64,000 nt of DNA from Paracoccaceae bacterium (GTDB lineage: Bacteria > Pseudomonadota > Alphaproteobacteria > Rhodobacterales > Rhodobacteraceae): positions 952,371 to 1,016,370 of the forward strand of contig JACKKJ010000001.1 in assembly GCA_024236495.1 (NCBI GenBank), in the 5' to 3' direction. This document shows positions 32,842-41,245 of the stretch, one piece after another. How positions within the stretch are numbered: position 1 is the first letter of the stretch; each line of letters begins with the position of its first letter. The notes beneath the pieces are model-generated. The model ran no database searches and was not told the origin of the DNA. It saw only the letters and a program-made list of their open reading frames with translations. Made by a program: the position numbers and the translations under genes.

Positions 32842-33201
32842 TCACGCGGGTTCCCACAACTCGATCGGGTTGCCCTCCGGATCGTGGATACGGGCAAAAC
32901 GCCCGATCCCGTCCATCGTCATCTCGTGGCTGACTGCGATGCCGGCCGCGCGCAACTGGCCGAGCATCCGGTCAAGGTCGGCCACGCGGAAGTTCAGCAT
33001 GAACTGGCGGTCGGCCGGAAAATAGTCCGTATCATTCGCAAAGGGAGCGAAGACCACGATCCCCTCCGCCGCGTGCCAGGGCCGCAATGTCGCGTCCTTC
33101 GGAACCGGATCGACCCCGAGGTTCTGCTGATACCAAAGCGCCAAGGCCTCGGGGTCCCTCGCACGGAAAAAGAAACCACCGATTCCCGTGACCCGTTCCA
33201 T
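32842..33201 (-). CDS. VOC/glyoxalase-superfamily protein
   Basis: A 119-residue single VOC domain. The two beta-alpha-beta-beta-beta modules are visible: GIGGFFFRARDPEALALWYQQNLG, then MLNFRVADLDRMLGQLRAAGI, ending IHDPEGNPIELWEPA, the classic metal-binding strand. Dimeric VOC proteins of this size include glyoxalases, bleomycin-resistance proteins and dioxygenases; the reaction cannot be inferred. It converges on the adenosyltransferase with a 3-base gap. Confidence 0.9.
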   Translation of the reverse strand: MERVTGIGGFFFRARDPEALALWYQQNLGVDPVPKDATLRPWHAAEGIVVFAPFANDTDYFPADRQFMLNFRVADLDRMLGQLRAAGIAVSHEMTMDGIGRFARIHDPEGNPIELWEPA

Positions 33202-33399
33202 GTCCTGCCTCCGGCTGTCTGGCGCTAACAGTCTATCCTATCCAGACAGAACGCGCAGCGCCTTGAAAAACGTGGCGTCCCTGCGACATCCGGCGTCGAT
33301 TTTGCACTGTCCTCCGCCCCCCGGAAACGCTAACAAACCCGCGGGAGCTTTCATGCCGGCCCGCCAGGGCCGGCTCTGGTCTTGAGGAGATGCACGCCG

Positions 33400-34161
33400 A
33401 TGAAGGTACTGGTGCCTGTGAAGCGGGTGATTGACTACAACGTGAAGGTCCGTGTGAAGGCGGACGGATCGGGTGTCGATCTTGCCAACGTGAAGATGTC
33501 GATGAACCCGTTCGACGAGATCGCGGTTGAGGAGGCGATCCGCCTGAAGGAAAAGGGTACGGTCGAGGAAATCGTCGTGGTTTCGATCGGCGTGAAGCAG
33601 GCGCAGGAAACCTTGCGGACCGCGCTCGCCATGGGCGCCGACCGGGCGATCCTGATCGAGGCGGCTTCCGACGTGCATACCGACATCGAGCCGCTGGCCG
33701 TCGCCAAGCTTCTGGCCGCCGTGGTCAAGGAAGAGAACCCGGGCCTGGTGATCTGCGGCAAGCAGGCGATCGACAACGACATGAACGCGACGGGCCAGAT
33801 GCTTTCGGCGCTTCTGGGCTGGAGCCAGGCGACCTTCATCTCCGAACTGGCGATCGACGGCGACAGCGCGACGGTGACGCGCGAGGTCGATGGCGGTCTT
33901 CAGACCATCAAGGTGAAGATGCCCGCCATCGTGACCGTGGACCTGCGCCTGAACGAGCCGCGCTATGCGTCTCTGCCGAACATCATGAAGGCGAAGAAGA
34001 AGCCCTTGGAGGAAAAGACCGCCGCCGACTACGGCGTCGATGTCGCCCCGCGCCTTTCCATCGTCAAGACGGTGGAACCGGCGGGCCGCAAGGCCGGCGT
34101 GAAGGTGGGCTCGGTCGACGAGCTGATCGCGAAACTGAAAGACGAAGCAGGGGTGCTCTGA
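33400..34161 (+). CDS. etfB: Electron transfer flavoprotein beta subunit
   Basis: A 253-residue EtfB. The conserved start KVLVPVKRVIDYNVKVRVK and the signature VMNPFDEIAVEEAIRLKEKG are present, and the C-terminal part carries the AMP-binding region. The dimer with EtfA passes electrons from acyl-CoA and dimethylglycine-type dehydrogenases to the ETF:ubiquinone oxidoreductase. GAGGAG lies upstream of the ATG. The stop overlaps the etfA start by one base. Confidence 0.98.
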   Translation: MKVLVPVKRVIDYNVKVRVKADGSGVDLANVKMSMNPFDEIAVEEAIRLKEKGTVEEIVVVSIGVKQAQETLRTALAMGADRAILIEAASDVHTDIEPLAVAKLLAAVVKEENPGLVICGKQAIDNDMNATGQMLSALLGWSQATFISELAIDGDSATVTREVDGGLQTIKVKMPAIVTVDLRLNEPRYASLPNIMKAKKKPLEEKTAADYGVDVAPRLSIVKTVEPAGRKAGVKVGSVDELIAKLKDEAGVL

Positions 34162-35087
34162 TGGCTGTTCTTCTCCTGGGTGAAGTGACCGATGGCCAGC
34201 TGTCGGTCGATGCCACCGCGAAAGCGCTTACGGCGGCGAAGATGCTGGGCGATGTGACGGTGCTTTGCGCCGGCGCCTCGGCGGCGGCTGCGGCCGCGGA
34301 AGCCGCGAAGCTTGACGGCGTGAAGAAGGTTCTCTGCGCCGAGGATCCCTCGCTCGGTCACCGCCTTGCGGAACCCACCGCGGCGCTGATCGTCTCGCTC
34401 GCCGGCGACTATTCGCACATCGTCGCGCCCGCGACGACGGACGCGAAGAACGTGCTGCCGCGCGTGGCCGCACTTCTGGACGTGATGGTGATCTCTGACG
34501 TCTCCGGTGTCGTCGACGCCGACACGTTCGAGCGCCCGATCTACGCGGGCAACGCGATCCAGACGGTGAAATCCTCCGACGGCAAGAAGGTGGTTTCGAT
34601 CCGCACCGCGACCTTCGATCCGGCTGGCATGGGTGGGTCGGCCTCGGTGGAGACGATCTCCGCCGCCGCCAATCCGGGCCTCTCCGCATGGGTCGAGGAC
34701 AAGGTCGCGACCTCCGACCGCCCCGAACTGACCTCGGCCGGCATCGTCGTTTCCGGCGGCCGCGGCGTCGGTTCGCAGTCCGACTTCGCGCTGATCGAGA
34801 AGCTCGCCGACAAGCTCGGCGCCGCTGTGGGCGCCTCGCGCGCGGCGGTCGACTCCGGCTTCGCGCCGAACGACTGGCAAGTCGGCCAGACCGGCAAGGT
34901 CGTGGCGCCGCAGCTTTACGTTGCCGTCGGCATCTCGGGCGCGATCCAGCACCTCGCCGGCATGAAGGACAGCAAGGTCATCGTCGCGATCAACAAGGAC
35001 GAAGAGGCGCCGATCTTCCAGGTCGCCGACTACGGCCTTGTGGCCGACCTCTTCACCGCCGTGCCGGAAATGATCGAAAAGCTCTGA
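34161..35087 (+). CDS. etfA: Electron transfer flavoprotein alpha subunit
   Basis: A 308-residue EtfA, the FAD-binding subunit. Domain I opens AVLLLGEVTDGQLSVDATAKALTAA. The FAD-binding half has the signature GIVVSGGRGVGSQSDFALIEKLADKLGA and later YVAVGISGAIQHLAGMK and DEEAPIFQVADYGLVADLF. It is co-transcribed with etfB and followed by an intrinsic terminator. Confidence 0.98.
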   Translation: MAVLLLGEVTDGQLSVDATAKALTAAKMLGDVTVLCAGASAAAAAAEAAKLDGVKKVLCAEDPSLGHRLAEPTAALIVSLAGDYSHIVAPATTDAKNVLPRVAALLDVMVISDVSGVVDADTFERPIYAGNAIQTVKSSDGKKVVSIRTATFDPAGMGGSASVETISAAANPGLSAWVEDKVATSDRPELTSAGIVVSGGRGVGSQSDFALIEKLADKLGAAVGASRAAVDSGFAPNDWQVGQTGKVVAPQLYVAVGISGAIQHLAGMKDSKVIVAINKDEEAPIFQVADYGLVADLFTAVPEMIEKL

Positions 35088-35152
35088 CGGGCGGAAGCGG
35101 GGGTTTTCCACCCCCGCACCCCCGGAGAGTATTTCGGCCAGACTGAACGAGA

Positions 35153-35175
35153 GGGCCCGCTTCGGCGGGCCTTTT
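35153..35175 (+). terminator. Intrinsic terminator of etfBA
   Basis: GGCCCGC - TTCG - GCGGGCC followed by TTTT lies about 65 bases after etfA. A weaker GC-rich hairpin (GCGGGG / CCCCGC, 35098-35117) comes just before. The minus-strand argE-like gene ends on the other side. Confidence 0.85.
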
Positions 35176-35182
35176 GCCTGGC

Positions 35183-36337
35183 TCAGCCGGGGTCCGCAAG
35201 TGCCGTGACCAGACGGTCCAGCATCGCGTCGCAAAGGGCAAGCTCGGACAGTTCGATGAATTCGTCCGGCTTGTGGCCCTGCGCCATGGACCCCGGCCCG
35301 CAGACAACGCTCGCGATGCCGGCGGCGGCGAAATGCCCGGCCTCCGTTCCATAGGCAACCTTGCAGATCCCCGCGTCCGGCACGATCCGCCGCATCAGCC
35401 GCATCGCGCCCCCGTCGGTCGCCGGGCCGAGGCCGGGGTAGGCGTTGAGGGTTTCGACCTCGACCCGCGCACCGGGAAAACGGGCCAGGAAGGGGGCGGC
35501 GGCGGCGCAGGCCGCATCGGCGATCGCCGCTTGGATCGCGCCGGGCGGCTGGGCGGCAGGATAGCGGTATTCGAAGTCGATCACCGCCCGGTCCGGCACG
35601 ATATTGAGCGCGGTGCCCCCTTCGATCCGGCCTGCGTGAACGGTGGCATAGGGGATGTCGTAGCCGTCCTCGCGGGTGCCGTCGCGGGCCAGGGTGTCCT
35701 GGACCCTACGCAGCCCGCCGATGAAATCTGCGGCGATGTGGATCGCGTTGACGAAATCGGGCGCCATCGCCGAATGACCGCCCTGCCCGTGACAGGTGGC
35801 CCTGAGCGCCACTTTCCCCTTGTGGCCCGACGCCACCTGCATGGAGGTCGGTTCGCCCACGATGCACAGCTGTGGCGCGCCGACTGACGATGTCAGCGAC
35901 GGCAGCATCTGCGGGATGCCAAGGCAGCCGACCTCCTCGTCCCAGGAGAGGGCGAGTTTCAGCGGCCGGGCAAGCGGCACGCGCGCCGCGCGTTCGGCGG
36001 CGGCCAGCATCGCGGCTACAAAGCCCTTCATGTCGGTGGTTCCGCGCCCGTAGACGCGCGATCCCCCGGCGCGCAGGCGGAAGGGATCGGCGGTCCAGGC
36101 CTGCCCCGTCACCGGCACGACGTCGCTGTGGCCCGACAGCATGACCCCCCCGTCCCCCCGGGGGCCGACACAGGCGAAAAGCCCGGCCTTGAGGCCGGTC
36201 GCGTCGTAGATCCGGTGCACATCGGCGCCAATCCCGCGCAGGAACGCCTCGGTCCAGTCGATCAGGGCAAGGTTGCTGTCGCTGCTGACGGTCGGAAATC
36301 CGACCAGCCGATCGAGAAGTTCGAGCGTTCGGGTCAT
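35183..36337 (-). CDS. argE: Acetylornithine deacetylase-like M20 peptidase
   Basis: A 384-residue di-zinc M20 hydrolase. The zinc ligands fall in SGHSDVVPVTG, GRGTTDMKGFVAAML, DEEVGCLG and the C-terminal GHKPDEF; the lid region has CHGQGGHSAMAPDFVNAI. Overall the pattern fits the ArgE/acetylornithine deacetylase branch, which releases ornithine from N-acetylornithine. Its cluster (LysR, DUF1028, RidA, flavin oxidoreductase) is not an arginine operon, so it may act on another N-acyl amino acid. It overlaps the LysR gene by 4 bases. Confidence 0.85.
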   Translation of the reverse strand: MTRTLELLDRLVGFPTVSSDSNLALIDWTEAFLRGIGADVHRIYDATGLKAGLFACVGPRGDGGVMLSGHSDVVPVTGQAWTADPFRLRAGGSRVYGRGTTDMKGFVAAMLAAAERAARVPLARPLKLALSWDEEVGCLGIPQMLPSLTSSVGAPQLCIVGEPTSMQVASGHKGKVALRATCHGQGGHSAMAPDFVNAIHIAADFIGGLRRVQDTLARDGTREDGYDIPYATVHAGRIEGGTALNIVPDRAVIDFEYRYPAAQPPGAIQAAIADAACAAAAPFLARFPGARVEVETLNAYPGLGPATDGGAMRLMRRIVPDAGICKVAYGTEAGHFAAAGIASVVCGPGSMAQGHKPDEFIELSELALCDAMLDRLVTALADPG

Positions 36338-37293
36338 GTCCGGTTCTCCGCCGGTCCGGGCCAGGGCTGCATTCGCATTCCCGGGACGCTGTCTTCGGTG
36401 ACGACATCGCGGCAGTGGTCCACGAAGGCGCGCAGGGTCAGGATCGTATCGCTGCCCTCGGCCATCAAGAGCCCCATGACCATCGGCCGGTTGTCGCCCG
36501 CAAGGGGCACGAACCGCAGGGGTCGGCCATCAGGCGCGTTTTCGTTCAGCGGGCGGATGTTGGCGATTGCATAGCCGAACCCGTTCGCGACAAGGCTGCG
36601 CACGACCGCCAGATCCCGGGTGCGCTCAGCGATGCGCGGCCGGATCCCCGAGGCCTTGAAGACCGACAGGAAATACTCGGTGCTGAACGGCAGGTCGAGA
36701 AGCACCATCGGCTGATCGCGCAGGTCGGCCAGAGACACCTGGCTGCGACCGGCAAGGGGATGCGCCGCGGGCAGGATCACATAGGGCGGCAGCGCCACAA
36801 GCGGCAGGAACACGAGGTCAGACGGGATGTCGAGATCGTAGGTCAGCGCGATGTCCAGGTCCCCGGCGCGCAGGCCGGCGATGATCTCTTCGTGGTTCAG
36901 TTCGCTTTGGGTGACGCGCACACCTTCGTGCCGCGTCTCGAACCCGCGGCGCAATTGCGGCGCCATGAACTGCGCGAAGGTCAGAAGGCAGCCCAGCGCA
37001 AGGGTACCCTGAACCTTGCCGGAAATGTCGTCGGCAAGGCGGTTCAGCGTGCGCGCCTCGTGCAGCACCTTTCGGGCCTGGATCAGGAACTGCCGCCCGG
37101 TCTGTGTCAGCGACAGGCCCTGGGCGTGCTTGCGGATGAAAAACTGATGCCCGAAATCCGCCTCCAGCTGGGAGATCGCGGCGGAGATGGACGGAGAGGA
37201 GACATTGACGCGGTCCGCCGCGCCGGCGATGGAGCCGGCTTCGGCGACGGCGACAAGGTATTCGAGCTGGCGAATGGTGAAACGCAGGGGCAT
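36334..37293 (-). CDS. LysR-family transcription regulator
   Basis: A 319-residue LTTR. The N-terminal winged helix (RQLEYLVAVAEAGSIAGAADRVNVSSPSISAAI) binds DNA and the rest is a periplasmic-binding-like effector domain (HPLAGRSQVSLADLRDQPMVLLD). It is encoded in the same direction as, and between, the ArgE-like and DUF1028 genes, so it is likely the local regulator. A candidate operator is the perfect inverted repeat upstream of the operon near 39.9 kb, though distance leaves this open. Confidence 0.94.
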   Translation of the reverse strand: MPLRFTIRQLEYLVAVAEAGSIAGAADRVNVSSPSISAAISQLEADFGHQFFIRKHAQGLSLTQTGRQFLIQARKVLHEARTLNRLADDISGKVQGTLALGCLLTFAQFMAPQLRRGFETRHEGVRVTQSELNHEEIIAGLRAGDLDIALTYDLDIPSDLVFLPLVALPPYVILPAAHPLAGRSQVSLADLRDQPMVLLDLPFSTEYFLSVFKASGIRPRIAERTRDLAVVRSLVANGFGYAIANIRPLNENAPDGRPLRFVPLAGDNRPMVMGLLMAEGSDTILTLRAFVDHCRDVVTEDSVPGMRMQPWPGPAENRT

Positions 37294-37334
37294 CGGCGAT
37301 CATCGCCCCCGCGCGGGTCCGGCGGCAAGCCCGG

Positions 37335-38009
37335 TCATTCGTCGCCCGGCACGCCGTAGGAGGGCGCCGCGCGGGGATCGAGCGCCCGCTGGACATAGGC
37401 CGCCATCTGCGGCTTGTAGACATCCCAGGCGTGGGCGACGGCCTCGACCGGGCAGGCTTCGGTCCAGTCGCAGCGAAGGTCGGCCAGCGGCCAGGACAGA
37501 CGGTCGACGATCTTCATCCCCGCCGAATGGACCGGCCCGGCCTCCCCCCCAGCGGCAAGGCCGGCGCGAAGGGCGGCGATCAGGCGGTCGCCCAGATGGC
37601 CTTGCGCCGCAAGGAACGCGTCCACGATCGCCTGCGGCACGCCGTCGCCGGCCAGAAGGTTGCCGCCGGCAGCGACATTGGGGGCCAGCGCCTCGGACCA
37701 GATGCCAAGCGCGTTCGGCCCGGAATGGATCGCGCTTGCACCGGCCGCATCGACGGCCAGAACCTGCCGGTAATCCATGAAGGCGCCGCGGCGGCGCAGT
37801 TCTGCTACCGCGTCGGGCGCGCCAAGCCCCTGTTCCATCAGGTCCAGCCCAAGCGGGCCCAGCGCCGGATCGGTCACGTTCTGCGACGCCACCGCACCCA
37901 CACCCGCCCGCGCATGGGCGCAACGCGCCGCGACCGCGGGCGAGGAGGAGGATATGGCGATGCCGAACATCCCGGTCCGTTCACACCTTGCCACCAGTGA
38001 GAAAGTCAT
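37335..38009 (-). CDS. DUF1028 family protein (putative Ntn-type hydrolase)
   Basis: A 224-residue protein matching DUF1028: it opens MTFSLVARCERTGMFGIAISSSSPAVAARC and continues VGAVASQNVTDPALGPLGLDLM, with GNLLAGDGVPQAI in the middle. Family members resemble Ntn hydrolases; the catalytic residue is not evident here. It occurs here with RidA and M20 genes, a set seen in amino-acid or amide catabolism. GGGGA precedes the ATG at some distance. Confidence 0.85.
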   Translation of the reverse strand: MTFSLVARCERTGMFGIAISSSSPAVAARCAHARAGVGAVASQNVTDPALGPLGLDLMEQGLGAPDAVAELRRRGAFMDYRQVLAVDAAGASAIHSGPNALGIWSEALAPNVAAGGNLLAGDGVPQAIVDAFLAAQGHLGDRLIAALRAGLAAGGEAGPVHSAGMKIVDRLSWPLADLRCDWTEACPVEAVAHAWDVYKPQMAAYVQRALDPRAAPSYGVPGDE

Positions 38010-38030
38010 GCTGCGCGTCCCCTTTTCCGC

Positions 38031-38447
38031 TCAGTCGGGGATGACGGCCGTGCCGTCGATCTCGACCAGCCAGTCGGGCCGCGCGAGCGCATTGACGACA
38101 AGGCCGGTGGAGACCGGATGCACCCCCTTCAGGTATTCGCCCATCGTTCGGTAGACAGCTTCCCTGTGGCGTACGTCGGTGATGTAGACGACGACCTTGA
38201 CCAGGTGTTCCATCTTGCCGCCGCATTCCTCGATCAACTGGCGGATGTTCTGCATGACCTTGTGGGTTTGTTCCACCGGATCGTGGCTTTCGATGTTCTT
38301 CGCAGTGTCCAGATCCTGCGGGCACTGGCCGCGCAGATAGATGGTGCGCCCGCCCTGCGTGACGACGGCCTGGCACAGGTCGTTGTCAAGCTTCTGCTCC
38401 GGGTAGGTGTCCTTGGTGTTGAACTTGCGGTGGCGGTAGTGCGCCAT
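38031..38447 (-). CDS. RidA/YjgF-family protein
   Basis: A 138-residue RidA-family protein, which typically hydrolyses reactive enamine/imine intermediates from PLP enzymes. The strand LYLRGQCPQDLDT-like region (TIYLRGQCPQDLD), the helix VMQNIRQLIEECGG and the strand VVYITDVRHREAVYRTM are typical. The catalytic Arg of the classic RidA subgroup cannot be fixed by eye, so this may be a non-archetypal member. It sits between the DUF1028 and flavin-oxidoreductase genes, 21 and 30 bases from each, in one operon. Confidence 0.9.
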   Translation of the reverse strand: MAHYRHRKFNTKDTYPEQKLDNDLCQAVVTQGGRTIYLRGQCPQDLDTAKNIESHDPVEQTHKVMQNIRQLIEECGGKMEHLVKVVVYITDVRHREAVYRTMGEYLKGVHPVSTGLVVNALARPDWLVEIDGTAVIPD

Positions 38448-38477
38448 GATCTTTCCCCTTCTTCGGTCCCGGGCACT

Positions 38478-39737
38478 CTAGCGTCCGTCGGGGCCCCTGT
38501 AAGCCTGATAGTTGCGCTGGATCACGATCTGGTCGGCAAGATACTTGGCGTCGTGCCAGACCCCCCAGATGAAGGCCGACCCCCGGCGCGACAGCCAGGA
38601 AAGGCCCAGGAAATAAAGCCCCTGCTCGTGCGAGACGCCGCGCTTGTGGACCGGACGACCGCGATCGTCGAAGACATCGGCATCCACCCAGCCATAGTCC
38701 GGGGCAAAGCCCGTGGCCCAGATGATCGACCCGATGCCCGCCTCGGCCAGGTCGATCGACAAGATCGGGTCGGTGACGCAGGACGGCTCCGGCCACATGC
38801 GTCGCGCCTCCGGTTCTTCCGGCAGGTCAAGCGCGTTGCGGGCGACGAAGGCATCCGCCTCGTCAAGGACGGACAGATAGTTCGCATCGCCGTTGCGGAT
38901 GTTCGCGGCCAGGTCGGGCGCGAAGGTCAGCCGGCCATCCCTGAACGTCTCGGTCCGGCCCACGAGCGTCATGCCCTCTGCGGCGAGCCTGCGGAAATCG
39001 ACGGTGCGTCCGCCGTTGGCGCCGCTGACCGCAATGGTGATGTGTTCCGTTCCCGGCGTCGGCGCGGGCGCGTCCCACTTGCCCAGGACACCGAGCCACC
39101 AGACGAAATCGCGGCCGCGGTAGCTGCGTGGCGGGCGGTCATGCGGCCCGACCGACAGGTAGACCTTGCGCCCGGCGCGCAAAAGTTCCTCGGCGATCTG
39201 CGCACCGGACGATCCCGCGCCGACGACAAGGACCGCGCCGTCGGGCAGTTGCCCGGGATTGCGATAGGCGGTCGAATGCATCTGCACGACCCCCGCGCCC
39301 TCGGGCACGATCGCCGGAACGACCGGCCGCTGGAACGGCCCGGTGGCAAGCACGACGCGCCGCGCCTCGATCACCCCCTGCGCGGTTTCGGCGCGAAAGC
39401 CCGGCCCGGCCGGGTTGCGGCCAAGCCGCGTCACCTCGACCCCGGTGCGCACCGGCGCGCCGATCCTGTCGGCATAAGTGACGAAGTAATCCGCAACCTC
39501 TTCCTTCCCGGGGAAAGCGTCGGGGGCGCTGTTCTCGAATTCCATCCCCGGGAAGCGGTCGTGCCAGGCGGGGCCGTTGGCCACCAGCGAATCCCAGCGC
39601 TCCGACCGCCAGCGTTCGGCGATCCGGTGGCGTTCCAGGATCAGGTGCGGCACGCCGGCCGCGCTCAGATGTTCGCTCATGGCGATGCCGGCCTGGCCCG
39701 CCCCGATGATCAGCGTGTCGATGGTTTCAACCGGCAT
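38478..39737 (-). CDS. Flavin-dependent NAD(P)H monooxygenase-like oxidoreductase
   Basis: A 419-residue flavoprotein of the FMO/CzcO type. The FAD motif is LIIGAGQAGIAMSEHL (9-24) and a second dinucleotide motif VLVVGAGSSGAQIAEELL (about 170-187) binds NAD(P)H. ATGFAPDYGWVD is the usual FMO C-terminal motif. The Met with MPVETID was used because GGGGAGCTGCCA precedes it; 12 codons of open frame upstream are weak. It heads a five-gene run with RidA, DUF1028, LysR and the ArgE-like gene, implying oxidation of a nitrogen compound; the substrate is not known. Confidence 0.92.
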   Translation of the reverse strand: MPVETIDTLIIGAGQAGIAMSEHLSAAGVPHLILERHRIAERWRSERWDSLVANGPAWHDRFPGMEFENSAPDAFPGKEEVADYFVTYADRIGAPVRTGVEVTRLGRNPAGPGFRAETAQGVIEARRVVLATGPFQRPVVPAIVPEGAGVVQMHSTAYRNPGQLPDGAVLVVGAGSSGAQIAEELLRAGRKVYLSVGPHDRPPRSYRGRDFVWWLGVLGKWDAPAPTPGTEHITIAVSGANGGRTVDFRRLAAEGMTLVGRTETFRDGRLTFAPDLAANIRNGDANYLSVLDEADAFVARNALDLPEEPEARRMWPEPSCVTDPILSIDLAEAGIGSIIWATGFAPDYGWVDADVFDDRGRPVHKRGVSHEQGLYFLGLSWLSRRGSAFIWGVWHDAKYLADQIVIQRNYQAYRGPDGR

Positions 39738-39876
39738 TGGCAGCTCCCCTTCGCCCTGCGGAGGAACCCACACCTTGCCCAGCCGAAACGCGGGGTCGGG
39801 TCGTGACGGAATTGGGTCCTGTGCGCGACGGCAAATTTCCCGATCGAAGGCATCGACGCAAGTAAATCATTCACAA

Positions 39877-39905
39877 TCACTGATTAGTCAAAAACTAATC
39901 AGTGA
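39877..39905. promoter_or_regulatory. Perfect AT-rich 12-bp inverted repeat (possible operator)
   Basis: TCACTGATTAGT and ACTAATCAGTGA surround a 5-base loop CAAAA. It is strikingly AT-rich for this GC-rich genome and lies in the 250-base gap between the flavin-oxidoreductase gene and the Hint-protein gene, upstream of the former. Neither orientation has a T-run, so an operator is more likely than a terminator. Confidence 0.6.
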
Positions 39906-39928
39906 GATCGCGCGGGAGACCCCGCCCG

Positions 39929-39961
39929 AAAAACGAAAACGCCCCGCCTTGCGGCAGGGCG
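39929..39961 (-). terminator. Intrinsic terminator of the Hint-domain gene
   Basis: On the minus strand, a 9-base-pair stem CGCCCTGCC / GGCGGGGCG with a GCAA tetraloop is followed by TTTTCGTTTTT, about 25 bases after the stop of the Hint gene. Confidence 0.88.
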
Positions 39962-39987
39962 ATAGATGGTTCGTCAAAAGGCCGGCT

Positions 39988-41112
39988 TCAGCTGGCGAGC
40001 GCCCTTCCAGGCAAAGCACTCGCCGTGAAAAGTGGCTTGCTGTTCTTCGCGTGACGCTCAACCAGTCGGCGCGCGTCCTTGCCGTTGCACAGCGGCCTGG
40101 CCGGAACCTCGACCCGTTCCATGATCCCGGGGAACAGCGTTTCAAGTTCGGCAACCGCTTCCGCGCCCATGGCCTCACGTGCGTGCGGACCGGTATACAG
40201 GCTTTCAGTCGGAGCGCCGGCGGCAAAGACGATCTCGTGCCGGTCGAACATGAGGTGAATGTATTCGACGTCACCGCCCTCGGGCGCGACGGAGATTCCT
40301 TCCATGCCGACCAACTGGATCGCCGGCACCAAGACCTCATCCGAACCGAACATCCGGTCGACGATCGGAGACCGGACCATCATGCGGTGTTGGCGCGAGA
40401 CAAGCAGCGGCCGCTCGGGAAGGTTCTCTCCCATGGCGCCGGATTCGATGCGGATGGGGCAAAGCTTGCCTTCGGCGCGGGTCTTCGTACGGCCGATCCA
40501 GCGGATCGGCTGCGGCCCGTGATCTCGGGTCGTCACCAGGTCGCCGACCGCCAGATCCTCAATCGCGCGCTCGCCTTCCGGCGTCAGGATCGGCGTTCCG
40601 GGCGTAAAGCAGGTCTGCGCGCCGGCCCATGCCTGGCGGTCGCCTGTTAGGCCCGTGTAGGTATCCTCACCGCCCGTCAGCTGGCCAAGCGTCAGCGACC
40701 GGATCGGCTTGGCCTCCATCGCGGCCTGATCGGCGTTGTTGGAAAACTCGGGCACCCAGTAGGTATTGCCGTTGGTGTCCTGGGCAATGACCGCCGTAAT
40801 CGTTGCCGTCGTTCCGTCGACATAGGTGATGGTCGCGTCGTAGACGAGCGAGCTGTCATAGACCTGGTTCGCCCCGCCATCGATACGGAAGTTCTCGTTC
40901 GGCGTGTTGTCCATGTCGTAGGCGGAGGTGGTCCCGCCCGTGTAACTGCCGGTGCCGGGGGACCATTGGTGAATGTGATTGGCTAGAGGATCGCCGAGAC
41001 CGCCGAAGGTAAGACCCTCAAGCGCACCCGCATTCTCGGCGGTGTTGTTGCCGTCGGTCGTGTCAAGGTCAGCTTGCTGTCCAAGGTAGATAACATTGAA
41101 TGTCGTAGCCAT
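39988..41112 (-). CDS. Hint-domain protein with N-terminal Ig-like/unknown domain
   Basis: A 374-residue protein without a clear Sec signal. The N-terminal ~165 residues are rich in Thr, Asn, Gly and Asp (AENAGALEGLTFGGLGDPLANHI, AQDTNGNTYWVPEF), typical of secreted calcium-binding Rhodobacteraceae proteins. A Hedgehog/intein-type Hint domain begins at Cys168 (CFTPGTPILTPEGERAIEDL) and holds PLLVSRQHRMMV with the conserved His. Such Hint_2 proteins are common in this family, their self-processing activity mostly untested. The ATG follows GGGAT weakly; an in-frame start 12 codons upstream is not convincing. Confidence 0.87.
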   Translation of the reverse strand: MATTFNVIYLGQQADLDTTDGNNTAENAGALEGLTFGGLGDPLANHIHQWSPGTGSYTGGTTSAYDMDNTPNENFRIDGGANQVYDSSLVYDATITYVDGTTATITAVIAQDTNGNTYWVPEFSNNADQAAMEAKPIRSLTLGQLTGGEDTYTGLTGDRQAWAGAQTCFTPGTPILTPEGERAIEDLAVGDLVTTRDHGPQPIRWIGRTKTRAEGKLCPIRIESGAMGENLPERPLLVSRQHRMMVRSPIVDRMFGSDEVLVPAIQLVGMEGISVAPEGGDVEYIHLMFDRHEIVFAAGAPTESLYTGPHAREAMGAEAVAELETLFPGIMERVEVPARPLCNGKDARRLVERHAKNSKPLFTASALPGRALAS

Positions 41113-41245
41113 AACCAAATCCCGCTGCGATAAATACCGCCCGCCCATAGATTGAACAACCTATGGGTGTATTTCTTGATCTTGGCAACTTTTATTTGAA
41201 GAACCGTTAAGCTCCGGGGGGTTGGCGATCCCTTTTCGCCACAGT

